Below are positions 34,626-48,270 of a DNA stretch of 64,000 nucleotides, piece by piece. Position 1 is the stretch's first letter; every line of letters starts with the position of its first letter. The DNA lies in NCBI GenBank assembly GCA_964020155.1, contig OZ026554.1, positions 42,501 to 106,500 on the forward strand. The letters are read 5' to 3'. The notes under the pieces were generated by a model, which saw only the letters and a program-made list of their open reading frames with translations, did not search any database and was not told where the DNA came from. The translations under genes and the position numbers were made by a program. Origin of the DNA: Chondrilla cf. caribensis. Its lineage: Eukaryota > Porifera > Demospongiae > Chondrillida > Chondrillidae.

Positions 34626-37223
34626 TTAGTGGCTACTGATCTCAGAACCTAGATCCACTTGTCACCACCACTGGCTTCAGCCCACAAGGTCCTAACGCTA
34701 ACTCTCCCTTCACTTCTATTCCCGGATCTCCCAGCAAGCAGACTGTAAGTTGTTATTACACCCCTAGCCCCACCCTCTAACTTGCTGTCTTCTCCCAGCA
34801 GAATCCTTGGAGTACTGATGTGCCGGACTCATCCAAGCTGGTCAACTCCTCCCCCGGGGGAGGGTTCCACAAGCAGATCATGTTGATGCAGCAACCCTGT
34901 TAGTAATGTGTGTCAGCTCTGCATGTCATGTGACTGTCATATGACTTCTCATCAATGTAGTACCTAGTGATACATGGACAGAGACCATCTCCAAGGAAGC
35001 AGAAGAGCAAGCCAACTCGTACTTCCAGGCTGTGTACCACGGGAAGATGACTGTTGACCAGCTCCTCTCTGTCCTGAAGCAGCTCAGATCTTCCAGCATC
35101 AAAAAAGAGAGAGTGAGTGTCACCCTGTGATCATCAGCCTGTGCCCATCCTCTTCTACTTGGTTTTTGATCCTTGCTCCCTGGTGCTGTGCCCTGGTGCT
35201 ACTCCCTGGTGCTGCTCCGTGGTGCTGTGCCCTGGTGTGGTGATGCAGGAGGTTTTCACTTGCATGTTGAAGAACATGTTTGAAGAATACAGGTTTTTTC
35301 CGCAATTCCCTGAAAAGGAGCTCCAGATAACAGGGCAGTTATTTGGAGGGATCATTGACCAAGGCCTGGTCACGTTAGTGCTGCCCTTTATTTATACAGC
35401 ACCTGACAATCATGTTTGCTTCATCTCATGTGTAGGTATATGCGTCTGGGGATGGCATTGCGTAATGTGCTGGATGCCTTGCGCAAGCCTCCCATGACCA
35501 AAATGTTTCTGTTTGGTGTTGCTGCCCTGGACAAGTTTAAGACACGGTAGGTGGTCCGGTGTTCTCGTGTGCTGTGTCGAGGCTTGTGGCCCTCATGGTG
35601 ACTCTCCAACACACCCTTAGACTCAAGGAGTATCCACAGTACTGTGAGGCCATTGGGAACCTCCAGCACTTCCAGCAGCTTCCTGTTTCTCTGCAGCAGT
35701 ACGTGCAGTTTGCCCGCCACGCCATGGTCCCGCCCACTACCGAGAATTCAAACACAGAAGGATCTACAGTTAGTCCTTCCTGTGTAGTGTCAGCCATCTT
35801 GTTGACTTCAGTGCTTGAACCTGCCCCCTCCACTAGCCTCTGCATGTGTCAATCCTAACTCCGCCTCCTGGAGGGTCCCAGTCCCCAGTGATCACTGTCA
35901 ACACTGGCAGTCTATCCCAGCCCGGCAGTGCCCCTGGCTCCCCCCAGCTGTCCCCCGGGGGAGGGTTGATGGGATTGGGTGGGACGTCTTTGATCGGGAT
36001 GGTCACAGGCAAAACTCCAAGTGGTTCTCCAGTGCTTATGAAGAAGTCTGATGTGAGGACCGCCAACTACTCCAATTCAAGCACACCTTTACTTGTATTG
36101 TCCCCTAGACTATGCAGCCTGGCCCATCAATGGTGAACACGCCAAACATTGGCACCCTGCTGGGAGCCGTGGACAGCACAGACACCACTTTGCAACCTCC
36201 TGAACAGTTCAGGGAAAGAGTGCATTTCATATTCAACAACCTGTCTGCCACCAATCTCCCCGAGAAGGTCTTATAACTGTTTGGTAGGCACAAGGTGATA
36301 ATAGTCACTAATTTGGTCCCTTCCGCAGTCCACAGAGTTCAAGGAGCTGGTGGCCGAGGAGCACTATGGCTGGGTTGCTAGGTACCTGGTCATTAAGAGA
36401 GTGTCCAGTGAGCAGAACTTTCACGCGCTTTACATGAACTTCCTGGACAATTTGAACTTGGACCAGCTGTATGATGCTATATTGCGAGAGACATATCGCA
36501 ATATAAAGGTGGTGTTCAGCAGTGCACGACCACACCTCTTTGTCTGCATATGTCCGTGCACACGTATATACTGGCATGCTTACATGTTTACGGTAAATTC
36601 TCCCTAATCTGTAGTCACCAATGTAGTATGCATACGGTGATGGATATCCAGTTAATCCACCAAACTTACTGATCTGTTCTATGTTTTGAAATCAAACCAG
36701 CATTGATGACAAGAACTCACTGTAGATGCTCGTATCACTGCATGCTCTGGTGTATTGCCTCAGGTGCTGCTTCTCACGGACAAAGCTGGGAACACGTTTT
36801 CCGATCGTACAATGTTGAAAAGCTTGGGCCACTGGCTGGGCATGCTGACTCTGGCCAAGAACAGGCCCCTCCTGCACATTGACATAGCTCTGAAGGACCT
36901 CCTCCTGGAAGCCTACCTAAAGGGACAGCAGGAGTTATTGTATGTTGTGCCTTTTGTTGCTAAGGTCCTGGAGTGCTCTGCTGACAGCAAGGTCTTCAAG
37001 CCTCCCAACCCATGGGTGATGGCCATCATGAGTGTACTGACAGAGCTTCATGCTAAGCCAGATTTGAAGGTATTTGCACCTGCTATGTGCTATGCTCTTC
37101 TTGTCTTGTATTCACACTTATACTATGAATACACAATTGTTTTGCAGCTCAATTTGAAGTTTGAAATCGAAGTTTTGTGTAAGAACTTGTCTTTGGAGAT
37201 CACTGTGAGCCTTGAACCTCTGC

Positions 37224-37267
<44 letters not shown>

Positions 37268-37269
37268 CA

Positions 37270-37352
<83 letters not shown>

Positions 37353-40300
37353 CTTGCTGACTACTGCTCACTCAATGATTGTCTTGTTCGTAACAGGACA
37401 TCAAGCCAAGTCAACTGCTTGGACAACCTCAATTCATTCGACGTCGTCAGTTGTTCTCACCACCTATCCTCCCACAAGATCTGGGGGATACCTCGAACTC
37501 TCCCCCCACTGCTCCAAGACCACTCTACCGCTATGAAGATATCAACATCAGTTCTCTCGATGGGCTCTCCCAACACATACAAATCAATTCACAGGTACAC
37601 CACTCTGTCCAATGCTGTGTGGTACACCACTCCATCCAATGCTGTGTGGTACACTACTCCATCCAGTGCTGTGTGGTACACTACTCCATCCAGTGCTGTG
37701 TGGTACACCATTCCATCCAATGCTGTGTGGTACACAATTCCATCCAATGCTGTGTGGTACACCACTCTGTCCAGTGCTGTGCGGTACACCATTCTATCTA
37801 GTGCTGTGTGGTACACCATTCTATCTAGTGCTGTGTGGTACACCATTCTATCCAGTGCTGTGTGGTTTGCATGCTGTCTATAGTACATGTGTAGAAGTGT
37901 ACTCAATTGCTGTACATTTCCAATACCCTAGGTTCCTCTGATAGCCCAGTATCCTAACCTCAAGTCATGTGTGCGTCAGGCTGTAGAGAAGGCAGTCAGT
38001 GACTATGCCAACCCAGTCCTGGATAGGTCCATAAAGATCGTACTGACGACCACCGAACAAGTGGTCAAGAAGGATTTCTCCCTGGACCCCGACGAGGGCC
38101 ATGTCCGGGTGGCCGCTCACAGCATGGTCCGCCACCTCACCGCTGGGATGGCCATGATCACCTGTCGGGAGCCACTGTTGATGGCCATCAGCTCCAATCT
38201 GAAGGCAGCCTTCAACTCACTGCTCAGAGTGAGTGGGCTCAAATCACTATTTTGTGCAAGGTTACTATGGAAACAATAATATTTTCCTATTAGCCGGCTG
38301 CGGAGGAGGTGAAGGTCATGATTGAACAAGCCAGCCAGCAGCTAAGTGCAGACAACACTGAGCTAGCCTGTGCCTTCATACAGAAGATGGCCGTGGAGAA
38401 GGCCATTCTGGAGATTGACAAACGACTGAATGAGGTGAGGTCTCAGTTGACAAATACAGTCTCATGTAATGACATTGTGTGTGTTTGGTCCAGGATTACG
38501 AAGTACGCAAGCAGGCCCGTAGTGAGGGACGGAGGTACATGAACCCAGTGGTACTGCAGTATCACGTTGAGCATGTTCCCGAACCACTCAGACTGAAAGT
38601 GAGGATAGAGATCAAATAAGGACCATTTCTTCAGTGTACAATTGCATGCCTACCACTCCTGTTGTGCTGTTTGTAGCCCGGGAACATGTCTGGACCACAG
38701 ACAGCTGTTTATGATGAGTTTGCTCGTTGTCTACCTGGGTTCCTCCCCTCTGCCACGCCCTCTACTTCAGCAACACCTGGAGTAAGTTGTGTGTTGGTCT
38801 CTTCTGTGGCCAGTCCTCACCTCACCCTACCCCCTCCAGTTGGCAGGTGGAGATGAACTTGTGTCTCTATTGGACAAGTGCATACAAGAGATCGCCCAGT
38901 GTGTGTGGTCTGTGATACCCACTAACGTACAGAACAGACATGTTGTTATGATGACGCAACTCTTGGAGCACCTCAGGCAGCTCAGAATGAACCGCCACAT
39001 CTTCACTGCCATGAACCTGCTGCAGAAGGTAACAATGAGATTGAGGGTGACGGTCCACAGTGCCTGTCAGTGTGTTGCTCTGTCCTCAGACCCTGGAGAA
39101 CCTCCTGGAAGGCATGAACCCTCCTCCTAGTGACCCGGATCTCTTCATTCGTTTCAGAGACTCTCACGTCCTTGTGCTGCGGATACTGCAAGACCAACAC
39201 GCCTTTGGGCCTGCTATGGCCAAGAAGTAAGCACACACACACTACCTACCTGTGTTGTTCGGTGCTGCTATGCACATCACATGTGCACGCTTGCTGGGTT
39301 GTGTAGACAAGTGACTCAGATGTTGCTGGAGTGCAGAGATGAGCTCAAGTACAGTGCCAGAGCCATCGTGCTCTTGATCGGGATCCAGCTGGTGGACATG
39401 AAGGCTTTGGATATGCATCTTGCTAAGGTGGGTACATGTGGCTACAAGTGGGTGGTAGGTTGGTTATTTGAATCTTCCTCATTAGGCTATAGAAACTGGT
39501 CGTAACCTGATTGCTTTGAGCTGCAGTATTAAACTGATCAATGCCCTGACAGCTGCTGAGAGGAGCGAGAGACCATTAACAGATGTAAGTGGCCATTTTA
39601 TTTCTTTACTATGTAACTGTTATTCCATATACCTTGTACACACCAATATATGCAATATTGTGGGTCAGCCATTTTATTGTTCTGGCTGTGTTAACCCCTC
39701 CCTTTTTGTTTTCTTTGAATACAGAGTGATCTGAAGAAGACCAAGGAAACCCTCCTGGTGCTAGTTGGGAATCTGCGCCATCTTCCAGAGAGCTCTGTCC
39801 AACTTCTGGAGAATTTCAGACCTGAGCTAGCGTACCCCTTGGGCAAGACCTCAGCCGGAACAGTGTTCCCCGATGTGGAGCAGCACGGGTCCACTGTGCC
39901 CACCTCCACCACTATCCCAGTCACTCAGACAATATCGAGAACAATGGACGATCCCCCTGGTCTGCATGAGCGAGTGGAGTGTCTCCTCTCGGAGTGGGTC
40001 CGGCACTACCACGTACCAGGAAGGACCTGGGATGCTGATAAGATATACGCAGCCTATGTGGCCCGGGTGAGTGGACCGGTGTGAGGATTAGCATACCACC
40101 TTGGATTGATGTGTCATGGTGTATGCTTGCCTCCAGCTCCAGCAAAGTGGCATCTTCAAATCTGAAGAACTGATAACACGTTTCTTTCGTATAAGTGTTG
40201 AGATGTGCGTGGACCTTTGTTACCGAACTCTCAATGACCCTGTAAGCTACAAGTGTGTCAGACCATGTTACCCTTGAGCTAATTGACTCCCTTTTGACTC

Positions 40301-41517
40301 CTGAAGACCATCAATGCTACGTTAGCTCGGGCCAAGTGCTACCACACAATGGATGCCTTTGTTAAACTTGTGGTTGTGCTTATCAGGTTCTCCGGAGACT
40401 CCACCAATCATGTTATCAAGGTCAACTTGCTCAACAAGGTGTTGGTTACCATAGCAACTGTCCTCCTCCAGGACCAGGTAGGCGGAGTGTTGATTGTACG
40501 GCTGTGTCACCACCTGACTGTGTCCTCTTGTTGCTAGGAAACCAGAGGGGCCGATTTCCACCAACTAGCCTACCATCGTTTCTTTGTCATGTTGCTCAAT
40601 GACCTTACTTCTCCAGACGTTGTCTTTGATGCCATCAGCTATCCCGTGATGCAGCAATTTTGGTGAGTGTGAGGACCTCAAACTGAGTGTGTTGCCTGGT
40701 TGACCAGTGGACTGCCTGCCTTCCACATAGCAACATCTACCATCACCTGTCCCCCTCCAATGCTCCTGGGTTTGCCTACACCTGGCTGGAGCTGATATCA
40801 CACAGGATATTTGTTTCTCGATTATTGGTTCACACTCCTCAGCAGAAGGTGGAGTTCATGAATCAGTCATGCACACACGTGCACACACCACACACTACAC
40901 ATAGACCCACACACCCCAGATGATCCTGGTTGTGAATGCCCGACTCCTCCCTCTGTAGGGCTGGCCGATGTTCCAGGTGTTGCTAGTGGACCTGTTCACA
41001 TTTTTGGCTCCATTCCTACGTAATTCTGATCTTGGCAAAGCTACTCAGTTACTTTATAAGGTAATGTGGTCAGGTGATAGTCACATGATTGGCATTGACC
41101 CTGTTGTGTTGTCTCCAGGGGACCCTGCGAGTTCTCCTGGTCCTCTTGCACGACTTCCCGGAATTCCTCTGTGAGTATCATTTCTCATTTTGTGACGTCA
41201 TCCCTCCAAATTGTATTCAAATGAGGAATCTTATCCTGAGTGCATTCCCTCGGAGCATGAGGCTGCCCGACCCCTTCACACCAAACCTCAAAGTGGAAAC
41301 ACTCCCGGACATAACCCATGCCCCCACAGTGGTCTCAACGTATACAGACAGTATACCTCAAAGTGTTAAGACGGTGAGGTCATCACAGTACTAGTGTGCA
41401 GTTTGTTAGTCACCCCTCCTTGGCCTCTCCTCTTAGGCACTTACTGAGTACTACAGTTCCAACAATCTTCATAACTTTGTATCAGTTGTGCTGAAGGAAA
41501 TGAAGGTAGGCACAGTG

Positions 41518-41587
<70 letters not shown>

Positions 41588-42650
41588 AGGCTTATTTGTA
41601 CTATTTGGGTTTGTGTGGTACTTCCTCCACTATTTCCCTTCAGATCTCTGGTAACCCTGGTAACAAGTACAAGATATCACTTATGAACGCCTTGACCTTG
41701 TACCTGGGGACCCAAGCCATCGACTACCTCAGTAACTCGACCACCACACCTTCTGTCAGTGTTGTCCCAAAGACTCCTCACTTTGCAGTCTACAAGCAGT
41801 TAATGTTGGAGTTGGACACTGAAGGTATACCATAGCCATACAAATGATAGCCATTTTATTCAAGCTGTGAGGGTGTGATCTTTGTGGCTTCATACAGGCC
41901 GCTACCTGCTACTGAACGCTGTAGCCAATCAGCTTCGGTTCCCTAACAGTCACACTCACTACTTCAGCTGCTGTCTGCTGTCCTTGTTCTCTGCTACAAC
42001 TACTGAAGCTATACAAGAGCAAATTACTAGGTAACCATTACCATGGTAATAAGTTTTGTTGCTGTTCATATATATTGGTTTGTGTTTTGTAGGGTTCTCC
42101 TCGAACGATTGATTGTGAATCGACCACATCCCTGGGGACTGCTGATAACATTCATTGAATTAATTAAAAATCAAACCTACAATTTTTGGGATCATGAATT
42201 TGTTCATTGTGCTCCAGAAATAAAAAAGTAAGTAGATCCACTACTCCATGGCTGTATGTAGAGATCCACTGCTCCATGGCTGTATGTAGAGATCCACTGC
42301 TCCATGGCTGTATGTAGAGATCCACTGTTCCATGGCTGTATGTAGAGATCCACTGTTCCATGGCTGTATGTAGAGATCCACTGCTCCATGGCTGTATGTA
42401 GAGATCCACTGTTCCATGGCTGTATGTTGAGATCCACTGCTCCATGGCTGTATGTAGAGATCCACTGCTCCATGGCTGTATGTAGAGATCCACTGCTCCA
42501 TGGCTGTATGTAGAGATCCACTGCTCCATGGCTGTATGTTCTTTTGCTAGACTCTTTGATTCGGTTGCAAGAAGCTGTATGCAGAAGCAAGCTCCTGTTG
42601 GTCGAGAACAGCACGGAGCTAGGGAAGGAATAACCATTGCATCAACTTAA
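30019..42650 (+). CDS. CNOT1: CCR4-NOT transcription complex subunit 1
   Basis: This is the scaffold of the CCR4-NOT deadenylase, which shortens mRNA poly(A) tails in the cytoplasm. It starts at ATG 30019 ([18 protein letters not shown]) and stops at 42648-42650. The N-terminal HEAT region includes [40 protein letters not shown] and [17 protein letters not shown]. The MIF4G domain that binds the CAF1/CNOT7 nuclease lies at about 36310-37210 ([46 protein letters not shown]). The CNOT9-binding DUF3819 region follows (37930-38600), then the C-terminal NOT1 domain that docks CNOT2/CNOT3 (about 40700-42640). There are many small introns, six or more filled with repeats. It appears complete, close to the 2376 residues of human CNOT1 in domain content. 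Confidence 0.96.
32561..33272. repeat. 13-bp intronic minisatellite, more than 50 copies (CNOT1)
   Basis: The unit is GTGTGGAGCTGTT, with a GTAGTG variant. A 4-base insertion (GTGTGCATGGAGC) recurs near 32761, 32921 and 33224; the first two are 160 bp apart, so higher-order duplication has occurred. Both strands show long stop-free frames with no protein meaning. Confidence 0.95.
33530..33665. repeat. C/T-only tract of CTTCCCCCA-type units (CNOT1 intron)
   Basis: A long, nearly pure pyrimidine run with scattered A, of the kind that can form triplex DNA. Confidence 0.8.
34581..34624. repeat. (TG)n microsatellite in a CNOT1 intron
   Basis: 22 dinucleotides, about 30 bases after the donor. Confidence 0.95.
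37225..37347. repeat. (AC)n microsatellite in a CNOT1 intron
   Basis: About 60 dinucleotides with GC and AT interruptions, 20 bases past the donor ATCACT/GTGAGC. Confidence 0.95.
37592..37865. repeat. 27-bp intronic minisatellite, about 10 copies (CNOT1)
   Basis: The unit is GTACACCACTCCATCCAATG plus CTGTGTG. The first unit begins exactly at the donor TTCACAG/GTACACC, so each unit starts with a copy of the donor sequence. Confidence 0.93.
41522..41586. repeat. (TG)n microsatellite in a CNOT1 intron
   Basis: It starts about 17 bases after the donor GAAG/GTAGGC. Confidence 0.95.
42236..42540. repeat. 28-bp intronic minisatellite, about 11 copies (last CNOT1 intron)
   Basis: The unit is AGATCCACTGCTCCATGGCT plus GTATGTAG. 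The true donor reads GTAAGTAGATCC and the repeat reads GTATGTAGAGATCC, so each unit carries a donor-like GTATGT. Confidence 0.93.
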
Positions 42651-42768
42651 GAACTCATCTTCTTTGAAAACATGTTATGTTGCACGATTTGTAGTTCAAT
42701 TAACGAGCAATAACTAAAGTGAATTGATATCTGTTGCCATTTTGTGGGTGTGGTGGTTTCAGTACAAA

Positions 42769-45700
42769 ATGGCTGCCAACAGTAGCGATTGGGACAGGGT
42801 AGCATCAACTCTCCTTGAGAACGGATTTTATCTCACCGCGCTAGAACTTCACACGGAACTCTTAGAGAATGGAAAGGAGATCAAAAAGCTAGGCGACTTC
42901 TTCTCAAATCCAGGAAACTTTGAGACTGCTACGCACACTACTCTAGTCCCTCCGACTGCAGGGGAGATTGTTTGTGAGTAACGAGTATGCCGCGGTACAC
43001 CTGAGTGGAGTGATTATTATGACGAGAGTGGACTATTGGAGTAGACTATTGGAGTTCTAGCTCTGTGTACTCGTGTGTTTGTATAACGCTGCTATAGTGA
43101 GGAGCATGTTTCGCATTCTATCATTACAGCTCGTACTTCGAGCGTTTCAAGTCTCGATTCGCTTGATCTAACGAGGTATTCGGACGAAGGGGAAGGAAGA
43201 CACGACGACAGAGTTGCTGTTTTAGAATTTGAGTTGAGAAAAGCGCACGAGACGATAAAGTCTCTGAGAACTAGTCTAACCAGAGCGTCTGGTGTGTTGA
43301 TTGCTATTGCGCTTATGTCTGTAGCTGGATAAGGTTATCTTCCCATTCCCATATGCATTCACAGAACCAAATAGAACAGCAGATGAATCACAGGATAAGA
43401 ATGATGGGGTGAGCAGGCCTTCAGTTTAGTCTTACATAGAGCCAGACCCTTGCTACATGCTATTGCAATGAGTGTGTGCCTGGCTACAAGAGACTAACTT
43501 CAATGTCCTGTAATTGATGTAGTTATTTCCACAGGAGCCAATAAAACCACACGAAAAGAAGGTTATTAACTTCTTGCTTCATGAATACTTGCTCAAGCAA
43601 TCCAACAAGATGACAGCTATTACATTCTGCGAGGAGAACAGTGATCAGGTAAACATTGCGTGTGTGTCGAGTGGTCTGTGTTGATCACCTTCCATGTTAG
43701 TGGCTGGTTGGCTGCTCTGGTTAGGATGGTGTTTTGGTGTGTTTCTCAGGATTTTGATGATTGGAGTGATGTTGGTCTGAATACACCAAAGCCTCCAGGT
43801 CTCCTACAGCTCTTCAGGAACTACAGAAAGATCACAGTGGACCACTCAGAGTACATTGAGCAGCTACAGAGGAAGATCAACTCACTGACCAGTCAGATAC
43901 TTGCCTTGCAGAGAGAGAATGAAATGCTAAATGTCAAATTGAGGAATACAGAAAAGTGAGCCCATGTCTACCTCCAGCTGGTGAGTTGAAGGCTATGTTG
44001 TGCTCTTTCTCTAGGTTGGTGAGAACGCTGGACTTAGGGGGGACTGGAGATAGCAATAAACCTACAAATTCTCAGTCAAATTTCTCTCCTGTGGTCCCCT
44101 CTAACCTAGTCAAGCACTCACGGAACAGATCACTGGACAGTGGGACAGCTCGGAAAATGATGGAGACCGTCCCGGCTGAGGTAAATCTTCCAGAAGAAGG
44201 GACTTCATCAGTGGAGGAGAAAGCTACATTGGATGTAGGGCAAATATCTTCTGGTCAAGACCACACCCAAGACCACACCCATTCACCCCGTGGTGATGAT
44301 GGTGATATCGGTGAAGATGTTGTATGCGACGAGGATGATGTCATCACCCTTTCAGGTGACACAGAGGATTTGGCATCACCTGACGTCAGGAGCAGACTGT
44401 GGTCTGCAGCTGACAAGCACATGTCCAGGGCCTTTCGAGAGGCTGTGTTGTCTCTGCTCAATGTGGAAAGTTCAGAGGTCATTTCTGAGGTGTGTGTGTG
44501 TGTGTTGTAGTCACATGATATGCTAGTAGTGACCTGTGGAGGTGACTGTGCTAGTGGTGACCTGTGAAGGTGACTGTGCTAGTGGTGACCTGTGGAGGTG
44601 ACTGTGCTAGTGGTGACCTGTGGAGGTGACTGTGCTAGTGGTGACCTGTGGAGGTGACTGTGTTGTGTACATTGCTGTGCAGATCACTAACCTTGCTGAC
44701 AACGAGGACATTGTGTGCATATTAACAAGAATTGTGACCAACTTGATCCCGCAAATTCCCAACAAATATCGACAGGTCTGTGTCCTAGTGGAGTGTGTGC
44801 ACTAGTGGAGTGTGTGCACTAGTGGAGTGTGTGCACTAGTGGAGTGTAAGCTGTGTGGAGTGTGTGCACTAATGGAGTGTGTGTTGTGTGGAGTCTGTGT
44901 GTTGTGTACATAACATTTGTTGTCTCTCAACTACTGGATGTACAGAGTTTGTGTGCATTTGCATAGAACATCCTCCCCCTGTTGCTTTGGGCGGCTTCTC
45001 ATCACCATGACGACAAGACCAGAGACAAGGTCCTTAACGACATGTTCAATTTAGTGAAGAAACCGAACAGAAACGAAAGAGAGTCTTTGCTCTCTGCACT
45101 TGTGACCTACACCAAGATAAACCCTCCAGAGCGAGTCATCTCTGAGCTCCTCCCACACTGCTGGGAGCACATTTCAGACAAACAGTTTGAAAAGAGAGTG
45201 TTAGTGGCCGAATGTTGTGGTAAACTGACACCACATGTTCAGGTATTGTGGGCGTGGTTTGGTGGGTGTGGTCCATCATATCATTTAAATCCTCTTTTTC
45301 AGTCCGAGCTACGAAGCTCCCTGTTAGTGTCCATTTTGTCTCAGTTGTTGATTGAGGATCGTGTGGAGGTGGTGCGGCAAGCAGTGGTCAAGTCTCTCAC
45401 TGTTGTAGTCGCTTTGGTTGACGATGAGACCAAGTTCAACCAGGTGAGGGGGAGTGGGTGAGGGGAGTGGGTGAGGGGGAGTGGGTGAGGGGAGTGGGTG
45501 AGGCAGTGTGGGTGAGGGGGAGTGGGTGAGGCAGTGTGGGTGAGACAGTGTGGGTGAGGCAGTGTGGGGGAGGGGGAGTGGGTGAGGCAGTGTGGGTGAG
45601 GGGGAGTGGGTGAGGCAGTGTGGGTGAGGCAGTGTGGGGGAGGGGGAGTGGGTGAGACAGTGTGGGTGAGGCAGTGTGGGTGAGGTAGTGTGGGTGAGTT

Positions 45701-48046
45701 GGTGTGGATGAGGTAGTGTAGGTGAGTTGGTGTGGCTGAGGCTCCACTTATGTCGTTACTTTCCCTGGTTGTAGTGTTGGGAGCTCCTCCAGCGAGCTCT
45801 CAGTGACCGCTCCCAGCTAGTAGTGGGGGCTGCTCGGGTGTGGTTGCTACCTGCTGTGACGGCATGGGCGTATCAGCTGGACCTCCTCGATAGTGTCATC
45901 GTCAGCTACTTCTTGGACCAGATATCTGTTTGCATCAAAGTGAGCCAGTCGTCTGTGATAAGCATTTGGTATGCATTGGGGTGGGTGGTCATATTGTATG
46001 TAATTGCCTCTTCAGCAAGTATCTCGTTTGGAGGGCGAGTCTGGTGCAACAGAGCGGAGTGTTCAGCACTTGCAGAATCTCGTACATCTTGTGCCGTGGC
46101 AAGTTGGACAGGTGTTGATGTCCATGCCACCGGGGGAAGACTCCACTTCACAAGACAGCCATTTTAAGGGTATGTCTTTATGAATGGGCGTGTCTGTATA
46201 CTAATGGGTGTATCTGTATACTAATGGGTGTGTTTGTATACTAATGTTTTGTGTATTTTTCCACCAAAAATCTCTGTACTAATGTCAACCCTGTACTGCT
46301 GTTGTCATAGTTACTCTCCCAAGCCCCGCCTCTCCCCTACTGGACTTGCGTGTCATTGTCGGCAGTGAGCAAGTGCTCCACTGTCTAGTGAAGGAATTCG
46401 AGAGGCACATGGCCCAGCATAGTGCTCTGTGGCCCAGTGTTATGTGGATCGAAGAAAAATGGTGAAACAACCCACTTCTTGTGAGCCTTATAGCTTCACA
46501 TTTGTTTATTTTGATGTTTGTTCACCTCTGTAGCTTGCCAACATTACTGAAGGCCTCGGGTAGGCAGCTGTTACTGAGATGCATGCTAGGAACGGTTCAT
46601 GTTATAGTGTGACTCCTCCCCTTAGCAATTGTAGGGTTTTCCCAACCGGAGGTAGTGCATCAGATGTGCCTTCTCTTCTCCTACTATTCCCTCTACTTTG
46701 GACAGGCCTACACTGAGAGTGTGGTGGGTCTATGTTTGCCACACCCCCATAATACCTGTAGACACGTCTTCCTCCCTCCTCCCCCCAGATACGACCCATG
46801 TTTCTTTCTCACTTCAAAGTCCCCACCCACAACAGTCAAGAGGCAGTGGCCAACAACAAGACTGGTCTGACCACTCCCCTCGTCCCTATCTACGCTTGTG
46901 GTGTCCTCGCGTCCTTCAAAGCAATGGAAGAGAACATCGAACACTTCATCAAGGACACTTTAATAACTTTGGCCAGTTACTATGCCGACACAACCAGTGT
47001 TCTCTCGGCGGTGGAGGAACTAAGGTGAGCGCACAAGAGGAGGAGTTTGTACTCCTGAAGGCTGTGAACTCCTTGACACTTTTACTCAATCTTGCACAGT
47101 CGAAGCAGAGCTCACCATCCAATGTTGGTCAACCTTCTTCATGAGCTGTCTAAGCATCCACAGATGCTGGTTCGACAGCATGTAGGAAAGCTCATTGGAG
47201 TTAGTTCTCCTGGTTACAGGCATGAGAACATGACAATCACATGACTGTCACACTTATTTAGGCTGTAGGAGAAGTAGCAGAAGATCGACTTGTTTACAAG
47301 AAAGTGCTCCCTGTTCTTTCCAACTTGTCATCCGACCCAGATGTGTAAGCCAGCCTGACTCTAGGACCCTAGGGGAAAGTACCTATCACATATTATCATC
47401 CATTCTGCAGAGTGGTACGTGAAGGGATAATCCCTGTGGCTGGTACACTCATGGCAAAGACACACAGTAAGGAAGTGACACACCAGTGTAGTGAGCTGTT
47501 TAAACAGTTTGTGTGTGATGACATGTTAGCAGATGTGCACTCAGTCAAACTGGTGATCCTGAAGACGCTAACTCGTGTATCAACCAAGGTGGACCCTCAG
47601 TTCAGAGATGAATGTGAGTGTTGTTGATGGCCATGCCGTCTTGAATCACTGCACTCTTCAATTTCTGCCTTACCATCCTACCTTCTAACCCCTCCTGGAC
47701 CACTCTCAATGGACCCCTCCTCCTGGACCACTCCCAATGAACCCCTCCTCCTGGACCACTCCCAATGAACCCCTCCTCCTGGACCACTCCCAATGGACCC
47801 CTCCTCCTGGACCACTCTCAATGGACCCCTCCTCCTGGACCACTCTCAATGGACCCCTCCTCCTGGACTACTCCCAATGAACCCCTCCTCCTGGACCACT
47901 CCCTCCTTCAGTCCTCATCCCCCATGTTTTCAACATGACCAACATGTCCTCACTTGGACACAACGACACTCAACGAAGTGACATCATTCACTTGTTGGTA
48001 GAGGCCTACAAGGAGATTGTCTGCTGCTGTATCTCACCTCTATGTT

Positions 48047-48107
<61 letters not shown>

Positions 48108-48139
48108 GTGTGTGTGTGTGCGTGTGCGTGTGTGTGTGC

Positions 48140-48179
<40 letters not shown>

Positions 48180-48217
48180 GTGTGTGTGTGTGCGTGTGCG
48201 TGTGTGTGCGCGCGCGC

Positions 48218-48270
<53 letters not shown>

